Shown here one piece after another: positions 8,670 through 17,788 of a DNA stretch of 55,662 bases. The DNA is from Bacteroidaceae bacterium. Lineage in GTDB: Bacteria > Bacteroidota > Bacteroidia > Bacteroidales > Bacteroidaceae. The translations under genes were made by a program, and so were the position numbers. The notes beneath the pieces are model-generated. The model saw only the letters and a list, made by a program, of their open reading frames with translations, ran no database searches and was not told the origin of the DNA. The stretch spans positions 1 to 55,662 of the forward strand of contig JAFSWM010000010.1 of assembly GCA_017444485.1 (NCBI GenBank). Direction: 5' to 3'. The first letter of the stretch is position 1, and each line of letters opens with the position of its first letter.

Positions 8670-8744
8670 TTAGGTTATTAGGTTATAAGGTTTTTAGGTT
8701 TTGAGGCCCTTGCAACCTTACAACCTTGTGACCTCAAAACCTTA
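8670..8744. repeat. AGGTTNTN 8-bp array, inverted pair
   Basis: AGGTT units (aggttattaggttataagg) run one way, then the inverted units (ccttacaacc, cctcaaaacct) run the other. The array begins directly after the stop codon of the epimerase gene and may act as its terminator hairpin. Confidence 0.8.
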
Positions 8745-9923
8745 TCACTTTCCTTGCGCGGCCACAATCTTTTCCAATTCTTTCCAGCAGCAGAGCAGGC
8801 CGCGGGGCACGTGGAAGCAGCCCTTCCATTTGCCGCCTTTCAGGGGCAGGAGTACTTCGCCCTGACGATTGAGGTAGCCGTACCATTCGGGATACTCGCT
8901 GTCGGTGAAGTGAGTCCAGGTGTATTCGTGAATACGCTTGAACCAGTTGAGGCAGCGCTCGTCGCCCGTGAGGCGGTAGCCTTTGATGAGGGAAATAAGT
9001 GTCTCAATGTGCACCCACCAGAGTTTCTGGTCCCATTCCAGTTCGTGGCGGGGCTTTCCGAGGCGGTCCATGAAGTAGTAGATGCCGCCGTACTGCTCGT
9101 CCCATCCGTATTCCACTTCGGCGATACTGATGTCTACGGCTTTCTTGATGAGGTCGGGACGCCCCAGGCGTTCGGCGAGGTCCATGATGAACCAGGTGCT
9201 CTCGATGGCATGGCCAGGGTTCATCTTGCGTCCGTCGAAGCAGTCCACCAGGTTGCCGTCCTTGCCCAGGGCCTCAACGATGAGGCCGAGTTGGGGCTGA
9301 TAGAACACGTCGAGCACCTCATGCAGGCAGTCGTCAATGGTCTTTTGCAGGAAGGCGGGGTCCAGGAGGTGTTCTATCTCCAAGGCTACGTTGCAGAGTA
9401 TCATTGGCAGGTCGAACGTCTTCATGGCACGGGCTCCGGGTGCGGCCTTGTTCCATTTGCCTTTCGGGTTGTCGGTCTTTGAGAGCACGATGTCGAAAGT
9501 CTTGCGGGCGATGTCGGCATACTCCTCGTTGCCGGTGGCTTTGGCCAGTTGGCCAAAGGCGATGACGGCAAAGGTGTAGGAGAAGATGTTGTAGGGCTCC
9601 ACGAGCGGGCGTCCTTCGCGGTCGAGGGCGAAGTACCAGTTGAGGTTTCCGTCGTGGCCGTAGCGTTTCAGGAACTCTGCTCCCTGGCGTGCTGCTTCGA
9701 GCCATTCGGGACGCTGCTCCACGGTGTTGTAGAGTTTGGAGAACATCCACACTTCACGGCCTTGCATCCACACGAATTTGTCCGTGTCATAGACGTTGCC
9801 CTCGCGGTCCAGGCAGGTGAAGTACCCGCCGCGTTCCAGGTCTTGCGACTTCGTGAGCCAGAAGGGGATTACCTTGTCGAGCAGTTCGGTGCGATACTGC
9901 TCGGAGAGTTTTTTGAAATCCAT
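8745..9923 (-). CDS. N-acylglucosamine 2-epimerase family protein
   Basis: 392 residues from the ATG at 9923 (MDFKKLSEQ), the family's usual length. It belongs to the AGE/cellobiose 2-epimerase superfamily with an (alpha/alpha)6 barrel, converting GlcNAc to ManNAc or epimerising a related sugar. Visible features are the N-terminal FWLTKSQDLERGGYF, the barrel helices FAVIAFGQLAKATGN and MKTFDLPMILCNVALE, and the catalytic-region motifs NPGHAIES (His about 245) and WDQKLWWVHIETL. GlcNAc/ManNAc is more likely than cellobiose, but I cannot settle the substrate. With manA next door it suggests a sugar-use neighbourhood on opposite strands. Confidence 0.88.
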   Translation of the reverse strand: MDFKKLSEQYRTELLDKVIPFWLTKSQDLERGGYFTCLDREGNVYDTDKFVWMQGREVWMFSKLYNTVEQRPEWLEAARQGAEFLKRYGHDGNLNWYFALDREGRPLVEPYNIFSYTFAVIAFGQLAKATGNEEYADIARKTFDIVLSKTDNPKGKWNKAAPGARAMKTFDLPMILCNVALEIEHLLDPAFLQKTIDDCLHEVLDVFYQPQLGLIVEALGKDGNLVDCFDGRKMNPGHAIESTWFIMDLAERLGRPDLIKKAVDISIAEVEYGWDEQYGGIYYFMDRLGKPRHELEWDQKLWWVHIETLISLIKGYRLTGDERCLNWFKRIHEYTWTHFTDSEYPEWYGYLNRQGEVLLPLKGGKWKGCFHVPRGLLCCWKELEKIVAAQGK

Positions 9924-9955
9924 AGGGTTGGTGGTGATAGTTTTGGTTTCGCGCC

Positions 9956-9964
9956 GCAAAGTTA
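9956..9964 (-). promoter_or_regulatory. -7 element of the epimerase gene
   Basis: TAACTTTGC on the minus strand, 32 bases before the ATG at 9923. It supports this start over the longer open frame. Confidence 0.5.
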
Positions 9965-10104
9965 GTGGTTTCTTTCTTGAATGGCGAAGATTTGCGGCTG
10001 TTTGCTCGGATACCATTCGGCCCGAGCGCGTGACTCGGGCCAAATGGTTAAGGGTGGTTATGGGTTTGGGGTATCTCGTCAGGGCGATGCGCCTAGTCTG
10101 ATTC

Positions 10105-13074
10105 TTAACTTGCCGTTTGGCTCAGCAGTGTGGTCGTTCCCGTGTGCGTGCTGCCCAGATAGATGCCGTGCCAGGAGGTGGTGGCATTGGTGGGGGCTGT
10201 GGTGTTGTACTTGATGGTGAACGTCTTGCCGCTTGTCATGCCTTTGGCGGTGAAGAGCGACAGTTTTGTGGTGACGCTACCTTCGGGGCTGAAGGTGATG
10301 AGGTTGTTGCCCGAAGCGTCGGCGATGGTGTAGTATGTGCCTTTCGAGAGCGTCATTCCTGAAGAGTTGTTGTACAGGTAGTAGCCCTGCACGGCGCTGC
10401 CGATGCCGCCGCTCGAGGAACTGCCTCCCCAGCCGCCACCGCCGCCGCCCTGGGCTGCGCCGGCGCTGATGGCATAGCCGTTGCCGGTGATCTGGATGTA
10501 GGAGTTGTTGTCGCAGTCGAAGCCCTCCTCGGGGTCGCCCTTGGTGGTGTAGGCGAAGACGGTGCCGTTGCCTATGGTGATGGCACCGCTCGTGCCGGCA
10601 TTGCTGTCCACGGCGTCGTTGCCCCAACTCCAGCACACGGTGATGCCGCCGTTGAAGAAGATCTTGCCGCTGGAGTTGATGCAGTCGTCGTAGCAGTAGA
10701 AGTAGTGTTTGCCACCTTGAATATATATAGCGGTCTTGCTCTCAAGCCCTTCGGCACCGTCGGTGCTGGTGCTGACGGTGGTCTCTCCGCCGTACATATA
10801 GATGGTGCCGAGCACCTTGATGGCTTTTGCAGAACTGCCGCCGCTGCTTTCCATGCCGCCGCCCCACATGCCGCCGCCAGACGAGGAACTGCTACCGAAA
10901 CTGCTGCCGGTGGTGGTGACGCTGAGTGTGGGACCGTTGCCGTCGGTGGTGCCTTGGGTGTAGGTGCCGCTGCTCTTGATGCCTTTGCCGCCGGAGCCAG
11001 TCATCTTGATGGTGATGGTGCCGGCGTTGAGGGCAATCTTGGTGTCGGCCTTGATGCCTTTGGCGGTGTAACTGTCACTGCTGCCGCTCTGTCCGGCGCT
11101 GCTGCTGTTGATGGTGAGCGTGCCGCCATCGGTGGTGACGTTGGTGGCAGAGATGCCGCGTATGGCTGCACCGCTGGAGCAGGTTATGGTGACGGTGCCA
11201 CCGCTCTGCACATAGTCCACGGTCTTGATGCCGGCGCAGTAGGATGCGTCGTTGTTGATGACCTGCATGGCGCCGGTGGGGGTGAGCGTGAGCGTGCCGC
11301 CGCTGATGGTGGTGACGGCCTTGCTCTTGATGGCCTTACTCATCGCGCCGCTGTTGGCAATCTTGATGGTGCCGGCGCTGATGGTGACGTTGCCGTCGGC
11401 CTTGATGCCGGCTGCGTTGTAGCCCGTGCCCTCGTCTTCGCTCACGTCCGATGTGCCGCTGTAGGTGTTGGTGACGTTGCTCAGGGAGTAGGTGCGCGTG
11501 GTGCCGCTGGTGGTGTAACTGCTGCTGATGGAATAGTACACGTCTTCGCCGCTTGTCGGTCCGCTGAAGGTGGACGACTGTATGGCGTAGGTGATGCTGC
11601 TACCCCCGGGACGGCTGCTGCCGCTGTAGTTGGCACTCTTGAAGTAGTAGGTGCCGCTGTCGGCAGCGCCGAAGTCGTAGTAGTAGAACGTCACGGTGTT
11701 GTAGCCGTTGCTCTTGCTGACGGTGTTGGTGAGTTGTGCCACCTGCGTGCCATCGCTCTTGTAGAGGTATATCGTACTCCAGACAGAACTTTGCCCCCAT
11801 CCGCCGCCGGGGCCACCTCCGCTGCCTGTGGTGGGCAGACTAACATAGACGCGGTAGGAGGCTGTGGTCTCAGTTGAACTGCTGCCGCTGGTCTCGGCGG
11901 TACCACCTGCGCCGTTGGCGGTGATGTCGATGACGGTGGTGGTGCTGTCCTGATTGATGGTGATGTTGCCGTCGGCGTTGAGTCCTCGGCCACCTGCTGC
12001 GGTACTCTTCACGGTGATGTTGCCGCCGCTGACGGTGATGTTGCCGTCGGCTTTCACCGCGGCGGGATAGTTGATGTCATCGTCGGTGGTGACGATGCCG
12101 CCTGTCTGCGTGACGTTGAGCGTGCCGCCACAGATTTCCACGTCGCCCTCCGCCTTGATGCCTTTGGCGGCATCGTTGCTGGTGGTGATGGTCAGCGTGC
12201 CGCCGCTGAGGATGGCTTTGCCGGTGTTCTCCTCGTCGTCCTCGATGTTGCCGTCGTCGTCATACTCGTAGTCCACTTGTATGGCGTCGTCGCCTGTGCC
12301 GCTGATGGTCACGGTGCCGGCGCGTTGCTCGAAGTATTGGTCTACGTGCAAGCCGTCGCTGACGGCGCCCTTGACGATGAGCGCGCCGGTGAACGACTTT
12401 TTGAGCAGCAGGTATTCGTTGGCTTTCACGGCATGTGCAGTAAGTCCGGTGACGGTCAGCGTGCCGGAGCCCTTCATCTCGGTGTGTCCCTTGATGTGCA
12501 GGGCGGCCTTTTGTGTGCCACCGGCGGCGTCGCAGAGGGTGTTCGTGCCGTTCACGACGAGGTCGATGCGTTTGCCGTCCTTGATGTGTATGGCAGGGCC
12601 GCCGCTGGCGTTGGTCAGGTTGAGTCCGTCGAGTTGCACGGTGGCTTTGTATTCGCCGTTCATCACAAACTGGCCATCGGTGCTCGTGCCGCTCAGGGCG
12701 TAGGTGATTTCGCCCACGGTCTCGTCCACCAGCAGGTTCTGCTCAATGTCCACCTTCGCACCGTCCACCGTTGCGTCAATGTAGTAGGCCACGTTGCCGG
12801 CAATCTTTACGGTGGCAGTGGTGCCGCTGTATGCTACGCTGACGAGGTTGTCGGTCACCTCGGTGTCGTCGATGTACATCTCGCTCACCTCTGACAAGGT
12901 GAAATCCACGTCCATCACGGTGAGCGTGGTGCCATTCCTAAACGTCATGTCGCCGGCCTGCGATGCGGGGAACTGATAGACCACGCTGCCCACGCGTATG
13001 TTGAGCGTCTGTGCGGTAGCGGTGAGTGTGCCGAGGAAGAGGGCTATGAAGAGGTAGAGAAGGGACTTTTTCAT
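10105..13074 (-). CDS. Large exported carbohydrate-binding (Cthe_2159/DUF4353-type) beta-helix protein
   Basis: 989 residues with a signal peptide ending TATAQ (22). Residues about 23-80 form a small module (VVYQFPASQAGDMTF, FTLSEVSEMYIDD) also seen in the upstream 133-residue protein. From about residue 120 to 900 there are many turns of a parallel beta-helix of the type GGTLTITTSNDAAKGIKAEGDV, as in the Cthe_2159 family, whose founder binds polygalacturonate. Low-complexity Gly/Ser stretches (SSSGGGMWGGG, AAQGGGGGGWGGSSSSGG) interrupt it. There is no evident sorting tail. The start codon overlaps the stop of the 133-residue gene by four bases, so the two are translationally coupled. Confidence 0.8.
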   Translation of the reverse strand: MKKSLLYLFIALFLGTLTATAQTLNIRVGSVVYQFPASQAGDMTFRNGTTLTVMDVDFTLSEVSEMYIDDTEVTDNLVSVAYSGTTATVKIAGNVAYYIDATVDGAKVDIEQNLLVDETVGEITYALSGTSTDGQFVMNGEYKATVQLDGLNLTNASGGPAIHIKDGKRIDLVVNGTNTLCDAAGGTQKAALHIKGHTEMKGSGTLTVTGLTAHAVKANEYLLLKKSFTGALIVKGAVSDGLHVDQYFEQRAGTVTISGTGDDAIQVDYEYDDDGNIEDDEENTGKAILSGGTLTITTSNDAAKGIKAEGDVEICGGTLNVTQTGGIVTTDDDINYPAAVKADGNITVSGGNITVKSTAAGGRGLNADGNITINQDSTTTVIDITANGAGGTAETSGSSSTETTASYRVYVSLPTTGSGGGPGGGWGQSSVWSTIYLYKSDGTQVAQLTNTVSKSNGYNTVTFYYYDFGAADSGTYYFKSANYSGSSRPGGSSITYAIQSSTFSGPTSGEDVYYSISSSYTTSGTTRTYSLSNVTNTYSGTSDVSEDEGTGYNAAGIKADGNVTISAGTIKIANSGAMSKAIKSKAVTTISGGTLTLTPTGAMQVINNDASYCAGIKTVDYVQSGGTVTITCSSGAAIRGISATNVTTDGGTLTINSSSAGQSGSSDSYTAKGIKADTKIALNAGTITIKMTGSGGKGIKSSGTYTQGTTDGNGPTLSVTTTGSSFGSSSSSGGGMWGGGMESSGGSSAKAIKVLGTIYMYGGETTVSTSTDGAEGLESKTAIYIQGGKHYFYCYDDCINSSGKIFFNGGITVCWSWGNDAVDSNAGTSGAITIGNGTVFAYTTKGDPEEGFDCDNNSYIQITGNGYAISAGAAQGGGGGGWGGSSSSGGIGSAVQGYYLYNNSSGMTLSKGTYYTIADASGNNLITFSPEGSVTTKLSLFTAKGMTSGKTFTIKYNTTAPTNATTSWHGIYLGSTHTGTTTLLSQTAS

Positions 13075-13472
13075 TGTACTGCTACTTTGAAGGTCGTGCC
13101 GTTGGCTTTAATCACATAAGTACCTTTGTTGAGGCGCTTCGTGGCGTCCTGCAAGGAGGGGAAGCGTCCGAGGCTGCGTCCGTCGGCAGCCCATACGTCC
13201 ACGGGGACGGCGCGTCCGGCGGCGGCAATTTCAGCGATGCCGGTGGCTGTGTCGGTGAAGTACATGCGGCTCAAGGATGCCGTCTCGAACGTTTCGTTGG
13301 CCTCGCCATTGGCTGCGGTGAGCGTGCCATCGGCGTAGGTGAGCGTCAGGTTGGCAGCGGCCATCACTGTGACGCTGCCGTTGGTGCGCTCAATGGCCAG
13401 GTAGGGGAACTCGTCAGCGTGGGCTGTGAGTGTGGCTGCGACAAGCGCAAGCAGAATGAAAAACTTTTTCAT
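13071..13472 (-). CDS. Small exported protein with type IX-like sorting tail
   Basis: 133 residues. A signal peptide (cleavage near LTAHA, 19) is followed by a short module with the pattern LTLTYADGTLTA and ASLSRMYFTDT, then a C-terminal segment VDVWAADGRSLGRF to KGTYVIKANGTTFKVAVQ that looks like a type A sorting domain of the type IX system. The mature N-terminal part resembles the first module of the large protein downstream, whose start it overlaps (ATGA). The pair may be made in fixed ratio and work together at the surface. Family function is unknown. Confidence 0.75.
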   Translation of the reverse strand: MKKFFILLALVAATLTAHADEFPYLAIERTNGSVTVMAAANLTLTYADGTLTAANGEANETFETASLSRMYFTDTATGIAEIAAAGRAVPVDVWAADGRSLGRFPSLQDATKRLNKGTYVIKANGTTFKVAVQ

Positions 13473-13506
13473 GTGGAGAAAAAAGGATTATTATCGTTTC
13501 CGGGCC

Positions 13507-13515
13507 GCAAAAGTA
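13507..13515 (-). promoter_or_regulatory. -7 element of the 13472-10105 operon
   Basis: TACTTTTGC on the minus strand, 34 bases before the ATG at 13472. Confidence 0.5.
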
Positions 13516-13710
13516 GTGTGTTCATTGGATTTCCGTTTTTCCGGCGTGTTCATTTTTCCGCCGAGGCGCGTTTTTGCCACATTTTTTTGCTTTTTTGAAA
13601 ATCGTTTCACCCTATTTAACGATGATAACCACGTCATTATGCGTTCTGTAGGCCATGTCGTAGTTTCAGTTTGCATTGTAGGGCGAGTGTGTGCAGACGA
13701 TTTTTTTTGA

Positions 13711-13745
13711 AAATGCGCCTTGTTGGTTTGGAAATGCGTTTTGTT
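13711..13745 (+). promoter_or_regulatory. Direct repeat over the TetR promoter, possible operator
   Basis: aaatgcgccttgtt (13711-13724) and aaatgcgttttgtt (13732-13745) match at 12 of 14 positions and repeat every 21 bp, two helical turns. They straddle the -33 element of the TetR gene, a fitting place for self-repression. Confidence 0.35.
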
Positions 13746-13759
13746 CTTTTTACCTTTGC
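13727..13759 (+). promoter_or_regulatory. Promoter of the TetR-family gene
   Basis: TTTG (13727-13730), 20 bases, then TACCTTTGC (13751-13759): a full Bacteroidota promoter, 19 bases before the ATG. Confidence 0.75.
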
Positions 13760-13778
13760 ATTTTAAAACCCAAGAACC

Positions 13779-14390
13779 ATGTCTGTCAGTAAAACACGGC
13801 GTCACCTCGTGGACGTGGCGCGCGACCTTTTTGCCCGAAAGGGATTGGAGTCCACCACAATGAACGACATCGCCGCCGCGTCGAAGCGGGGGCGGCGCAC
13901 CCTCTACACCTATTTCCGCAACAAGGAGGAACTCTACACCGCTGTGGTGGAGACCGAACTCGATCGCCTTTCGGAGAAACTCGATGAGGTGGCCGCGATG
14001 GACATCTCGCCCGAGCACAAACTCTTTATGCTGGCCTACACGCACCTGAACAGCACAAAAGAGACCGTGGGGCGCAACGGCTCGCTGCGCGCCGAGTTCT
14101 TCCGCAACATTTGGACGGTGGAGACCGTGCGCCGCGCCTTTGATCGCGAGGAGAGGCACATCATTCGCCGCGTCTTGCAAGAAGGTGTGGACGCTGGGCG
14201 TTTCCACATAGAGAGCGTGGCCTTGATGGCCGACGTGTTCCACTACGCCCTGAAGGGGTTGGAGGTGCCTTATATCTACGACCGCCTCGGCGTGGGCGTG
14301 AGCGAGGAGCAGGCCAAGGTGTTTGTGATGCGCCTCATCTGCCGCGCCATGGGCACCAACGAGCCGGATTTCGACGGTTTCTTGATATAA
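13779..14390 (+). CDS. TetR/AcrR family transcriptional regulator
   Basis: 203 residues. The N-terminal helix-turn-helix is clear (ARDLFARKGLESTTMNDIA, GRRTLYTYFRNKEEL, residues about 10-55). The C-terminal ligand and dimer domain (about 60-200) does not point to a known effector. The regulator lies alone between the beta-helix operon and the peptidase operon, both on the other strand; the divergent beta-helix operon shares its upstream region and is a possible target. The 21-bp-spaced direct repeats over its own promoter could be its operator. Confidence 0.9.
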   Translation: MSVSKTRRHLVDVARDLFARKGLESTTMNDIAAASKRGRRTLYTYFRNKEELYTAVVETELDRLSEKLDEVAAMDISPEHKLFMLAYTHLNSTKETVGRNGSLRAEFFRNIWTVETVRRAFDREERHIIRRVLQEGVDAGRFHIESVALMADVFHYALKGLEVPYIYDRLGVGVSEEQAKVFVMRLICRAMGTNEPDFDGFLI

Positions 14391-14717
14391 CTCTTTCCAT
14401 GCAAGGGGCATCACCGAGATAGCGGTAAGGACAAAATGCATTCCTTGCCGCTTTCTTTTGTGTCCAAAAGGCTTGTCAGAGTCCCTGTTATGGTTGCTGC
14501 GGGACGCCAGAGGGAGTGCCGAGGAGCAAAACGCGTTGTAGTTTTGCCGAGATGGGAGGAAGAAAAAACAACAAAGCCAATAGAAAAAACCATTGGCTTT
14601 GTTGTTTTTACGAAAATGGAACCTTGTGTTCCCGATGCGGACCTTGCTTATTCCTTCGCTACGCTGCGAAGGTAGTCATGCCTCGCTGCCCGAGCAGGGA
14701 CAAAATGTTGGCGCACG
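14391..14717. other. Intergenic region between convergent genes
   Basis: No gene is seen. Apart from the strong terminator at 14564-14609 I see no repeat or conserved element. Short open frames here have no family signals. Confidence 0.6.
14564..14609. terminator. Bidirectional intrinsic terminator
   Basis: An 18-bp perfect stem (aaaaacaacaaagccaat / attggctttgttgttttt, loop 14582-14591), with A and T runs forming the ends so that it works both ways. It separates the TetR gene from the convergent peptidase gene. Confidence 0.88.
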
Positions 14718-16892
14718 TCATTTGAGGTACTCGTCAAGGAAACGGAAGAAGGTGCGTTGCCACAGGATGCCGTTCTGCGGTTTGAGCACCCAGTGGTTCT
14801 CATCGGGGAAGAGCAGTAGGCGAGCATCGATGCCGCGCAGACGCGCCGCGTTGAACGCGCTCTCGGCTTGGGTGTATTCGATGCGGAAATCGCGCTGCCC
14901 GTGGATGCAGAGGATCGGCGTGTCCCACTTATCGACATAGAGGTGCGGGCTCTCGGCATAGGCTTTGCGCGTCTGCCCGTCGGCGGCTTTGGTCCAGGGC
15001 GCGCCGCCCAGGTCCCAGTTGGGGAACCACATCTCTTCGGTCTCCACATACTGCTGCTGGGTGTTGTAGATGCCGTCGTGGGCTATGAATGCCTTGAAGC
15101 GCCCTTCGTGGTTGCCGGCGAGCCAATACACGCTGTATCCGCCGAAACTGGCACCCACTGCGCCGAGCCTATTGCGGTCCACATACGTCTCCGTGCAGAG
15201 GTCGTCAATGGCGCTGAGGTAGTCGCGCATACACTGTCCGCTGTAGTCGCCGCTGATTTGTTCCAGCCACTCCATGCCGAAGCCCGGCAGGCCGCGGCGG
15301 TTGGGGGCAATGATGATATAGCCGTTGGCGGCCATCATCTGGAAGTTCCAGCGGTAACTCCAAAACTGGCTGACGGGCGACTGCGGCCCGCCCTCGCAGA
15401 AGAGCAGTGCGGGGTACTTCTTCGTCGCGTCGAAGTGGGGCGGGTAGATCACCCAACAGAGCATGCGTTTGCCATCGGTGGTGTTCACCCAGCGTTCGCG
15501 CACCTCGCCCACGCCGAGGGTGTCGAAGATGGCCTTGTTCACGTCGGTGAGGGGCTGCGCCTGCGGCATGTCGGGGCCGGCGGGCAGCAGTGTGCCCTGC
15601 GCGGTGGCTGCGGGCTGCGGCTCACTGCCTGCTGTGCTTGCCTGCAAGGGCAGGGTGAAGATGTCGTCGGGATGTTGCATGGAGCGGCGTTTCAGTACGA
15701 GCGCGTCGCCCCGTGGCGTGACGGCGCAGAGCGAGTGGTCGGCCTGCGCATCGGTGAGCGGCTGCACCCGTCCGCTGAGGTCGGTGCGATAGACATTGGT
15801 CTTGCCGTGCCATACGCCGGTGAAGTAGAGCGTGCGTCCGTCGGGCGCCCACAGGAACTCGTCCACCCCACTCTCGAAGGCCTCGGTGACGTAGCGTTTC
15901 ACACCGGTGGCGAGGTCGCATACGCAGAGCCTCAGCCGGTCGCTCTCGTAGCCGTCGCGTTCCATGGAGAGCCAGGCCAGGCGTCTGCCATCGGGCGAGA
16001 AGGCGGGGTTCTGGTCATAGCCCAGGTTGAGGTCACCCTGCTGTTGGTTGACGGCCTGCCGCTCAAGGCTCTCCACGGGGTTCATCGCGGGGGCTTCGTA
16101 GCCAGCGGGCTTGCAGAGGTTGCGCACCGTCTTGTGTTGCTCCACGTCGTAGAGGAAAATGTCGGAGTCGGTGCTCAGGGCGTAGTCGCGCCCGGCCTTC
16201 TTGCGACAGGTGTAGGCGATGTATCTCCCGTCGGTGCTCCATGCCAGTTGCTCCGCACCGCCAAAGGGCTCCATCGGGCACTCATAGGGCTCGCCTTCAA
16301 GGATATCGGTGAGGTCCGTGACGCGCGTGCCATCGAAATTTCCCACGAAGGGGTGGGGGATGGTCTTCACGTAATGATCCCAGTGCTTGTACATCAGGTC
16401 GTTGATGACCATGCCCGTGGCCAGGGGCAAGTCGGCATCGTTCTCAGCGATGCTGGTGTGAATGGGCACTTGCCTGATGACGATCACCTTGGTGCCGTCG
16501 GGCGAGAAGAGGAAGTCGTCCACGTCGTCGGCCACTTCTACTTCGTTGCCGCCCGTGGCGGCGTTCCTCACATAGAGCCTGCCGCCCCTGAGGTAGGCAA
16601 ACGCGCCGTCGCTGAGGAAGGCCGGTGCGGTGCCTTTGGTTGCTTCTGTGGCTTGGTGGGTAGCGGAAGCGTCGGTGCGCAGGGGGATGCGCATGATGCG
16701 CGTCTCGCCTTTGTTGGCTGCCTTGTCGTAGCGCGTGGCAGCGTAGAGCAGCGTGGCGCCATCGGGCGAGAGGGCCACGCCGCCGATGCGTTCCATCGCC
16801 CAGAGCGTCTCCGGTGTCATCAGGCCGTTTTGTGCCACGGCGGGAGTGGCTGCCGCCAGCGCTGCTGCCATAATCAGTGTCTTGGGCTTCAT
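14718..16892 (-). CDS. Secreted S9 family prolyl oligopeptidase-type peptidase
   Basis: 724 residues with a signal peptide (cleavage near PAVAQ, 21), so periplasmic. Residues about 25-440 form a WD40-like propeller with repeats such as LSPDGATLLYAA, FSPDGTKVIVI and WAPDGRTLYFTG. Residues about 460-724 are an alpha/beta hydrolase with the nucleophile in GASFGGYS (Ser about 581), an Asp in HGQRDFRI (about 668) and the His in DENHWVL (700). Length and layout match dipeptidyl peptidase 5/acylaminoacyl-peptidase enzymes, which supply dipeptides to amino-acid-using Bacteroidales. It starts 17 bases after deoD and is likely in one operon with it. Confidence 0.92.
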   Translation of the reverse strand: MKPKTLIMAAALAAATPAVAQNGLMTPETLWAMERIGGVALSPDGATLLYAATRYDKAANKGETRIMRIPLRTDASATHQATEATKGTAPAFLSDGAFAYLRGGRLYVRNAATGGNEVEVADDVDDFLFSPDGTKVIVIRQVPIHTSIAENDADLPLATGMVINDLMYKHWDHYVKTIPHPFVGNFDGTRVTDLTDILEGEPYECPMEPFGGAEQLAWSTDGRYIAYTCRKKAGRDYALSTDSDIFLYDVEQHKTVRNLCKPAGYEAPAMNPVESLERQAVNQQQGDLNLGYDQNPAFSPDGRRLAWLSMERDGYESDRLRLCVCDLATGVKRYVTEAFESGVDEFLWAPDGRTLYFTGVWHGKTNVYRTDLSGRVQPLTDAQADHSLCAVTPRGDALVLKRRSMQHPDDIFTLPLQASTAGSEPQPAATAQGTLLPAGPDMPQAQPLTDVNKAIFDTLGVGEVRERWVNTTDGKRMLCWVIYPPHFDATKKYPALLFCEGGPQSPVSQFWSYRWNFQMMAANGYIIIAPNRRGLPGFGMEWLEQISGDYSGQCMRDYLSAIDDLCTETYVDRNRLGAVGASFGGYSVYWLAGNHEGRFKAFIAHDGIYNTQQQYVETEEMWFPNWDLGGAPWTKAADGQTRKAYAESPHLYVDKWDTPILCIHGQRDFRIEYTQAESAFNAARLRGIDARLLLFPDENHWVLKPQNGILWQRTFFRFLDEYLK

Positions 16893-16909
16893 CGTAGGAG
16901 ATTAGAAGT

Positions 16910-17617
16910 TCAAAGCAGGGAGAAGGCCACGTCCATCATTTGCGTGAAGGTGGTCTGGCGCTGTTCCGGCGTGGTGAGCTTGCCGGTGAGGATCTCGTCG
17001 GAGACGGTGCAGATAGCCAGAGCACGCTTCCCAGCACGGGCAGCGTTCATATAGAGTGCGGCAGCCTCCATCTCAACGGCCATCACGCCCATATTGATCC
17101 ACTTGTCGATGTGTCCGTTCTCGGAGTAGAAGTAGTCGGAAGAGAGGATGTTGCCCACGCGATAGCGGTAGCCGAAGCGTTCGGCGGCTTCTACCGCCTG
17201 GCGCAGGAGTGCGAAGTCGGCGATGGGGGCGTAGGTGCCGGGCATCTCGAACTGCGAGGCATAGTTGGAGTCAGTGCATGCGCCCTGGGCGATGGCCAAG
17301 TCGCCTATTTGCAGGTCCTCGCGGTATGAGCCGCAGGAGCCCACGCGGATGATGGTGTCCACCTCGAAGAAGTTGAACAGTTCGTAACTGTAGATGGATA
17401 TGGAGGGAATGCCTATGCCATGGCCCATCACGCTGACGGGTTTGCCATCGTGGGTGCCGGTGAAGCCCAGCATGCCACGCACGTTGTTGAACTGCACAGG
17501 GTCGGTGAGGAACTTTTCGGCCATGAACTTGGCGCGCAGGGGGTCGCCTGCCATGATGACGGTCTTGGCGATGTCGCCGAGGCGTGCGCCGATGTGTGGG
17601 GTGGGAGTCTTGTCCAT
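16910..17617 (-). CDS. deoD: Purine-nucleoside phosphorylase, DeoD type
   Basis: Phosphorolytic cleavage of purine (deoxy)nucleosides in salvage. At 235 residues from the ATG at 17617 (MDKTPTPHIGA) it has the normal DeoD length. Signatures are AKTVIMAGDPLRAKF (phosphate site), VMGHGIGIPSISIYSYEL, TIIRVGSCGSY, GVMAVEMEAAALY (sugar site) and VSDEILTG (Asp for base protonation). The frame stays open upstream into a CAATGNT array, but that extension lacks family similarity. The nucleoside transporter at 3.3 kb would supply its substrates. Confidence 0.95.
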   Translation of the reverse strand: MDKTPTPHIGARLGDIAKTVIMAGDPLRAKFMAEKFLTDPVQFNNVRGMLGFTGTHDGKPVSVMGHGIGIPSISIYSYELFNFFEVDTIIRVGSCGSYREDLQIGDLAIAQGACTDSNYASQFEMPGTYAPIADFALLRQAVEAAERFGYRYRVGNILSSDYFYSENGHIDKWINMGVMAVEMEAAALYMNAARAGKRALAICTVSDEILTGKLTTPEQRQTTFTQMMDVAFSLL

Positions 17618-17708
17618 AATCAGATTGTTTTTGCGGGTGATTATTTTCCCATTGAACATTAAACAAATGAATACTGCCATTCGCAAAGCCGCTTGGCGGT
17701 ATGGGTAA

Positions 17709-17766
17709 TTGTCAATAGTCAATAGTCAATGGTCAATGTTCAATGGAATACGTGTTCAATGTTCAA
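17709..17766. repeat. CAATGNT 7-bp array
   Basis: Units gtcaata, gtcaatg and gttcaat, about seven copies, upstream of deoD and past the end of the PD40 gene. Confidence 0.85.
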
Positions 17767-17788
17767 AGAAAAAGTGCGTGCGGGTGCC

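Noticed and set aside
14868..17054. 728-residue open frame opposite the S9 peptidase gene
   Set aside because: Antisense shadow spanning two real genes, without domains or a signal peptide.
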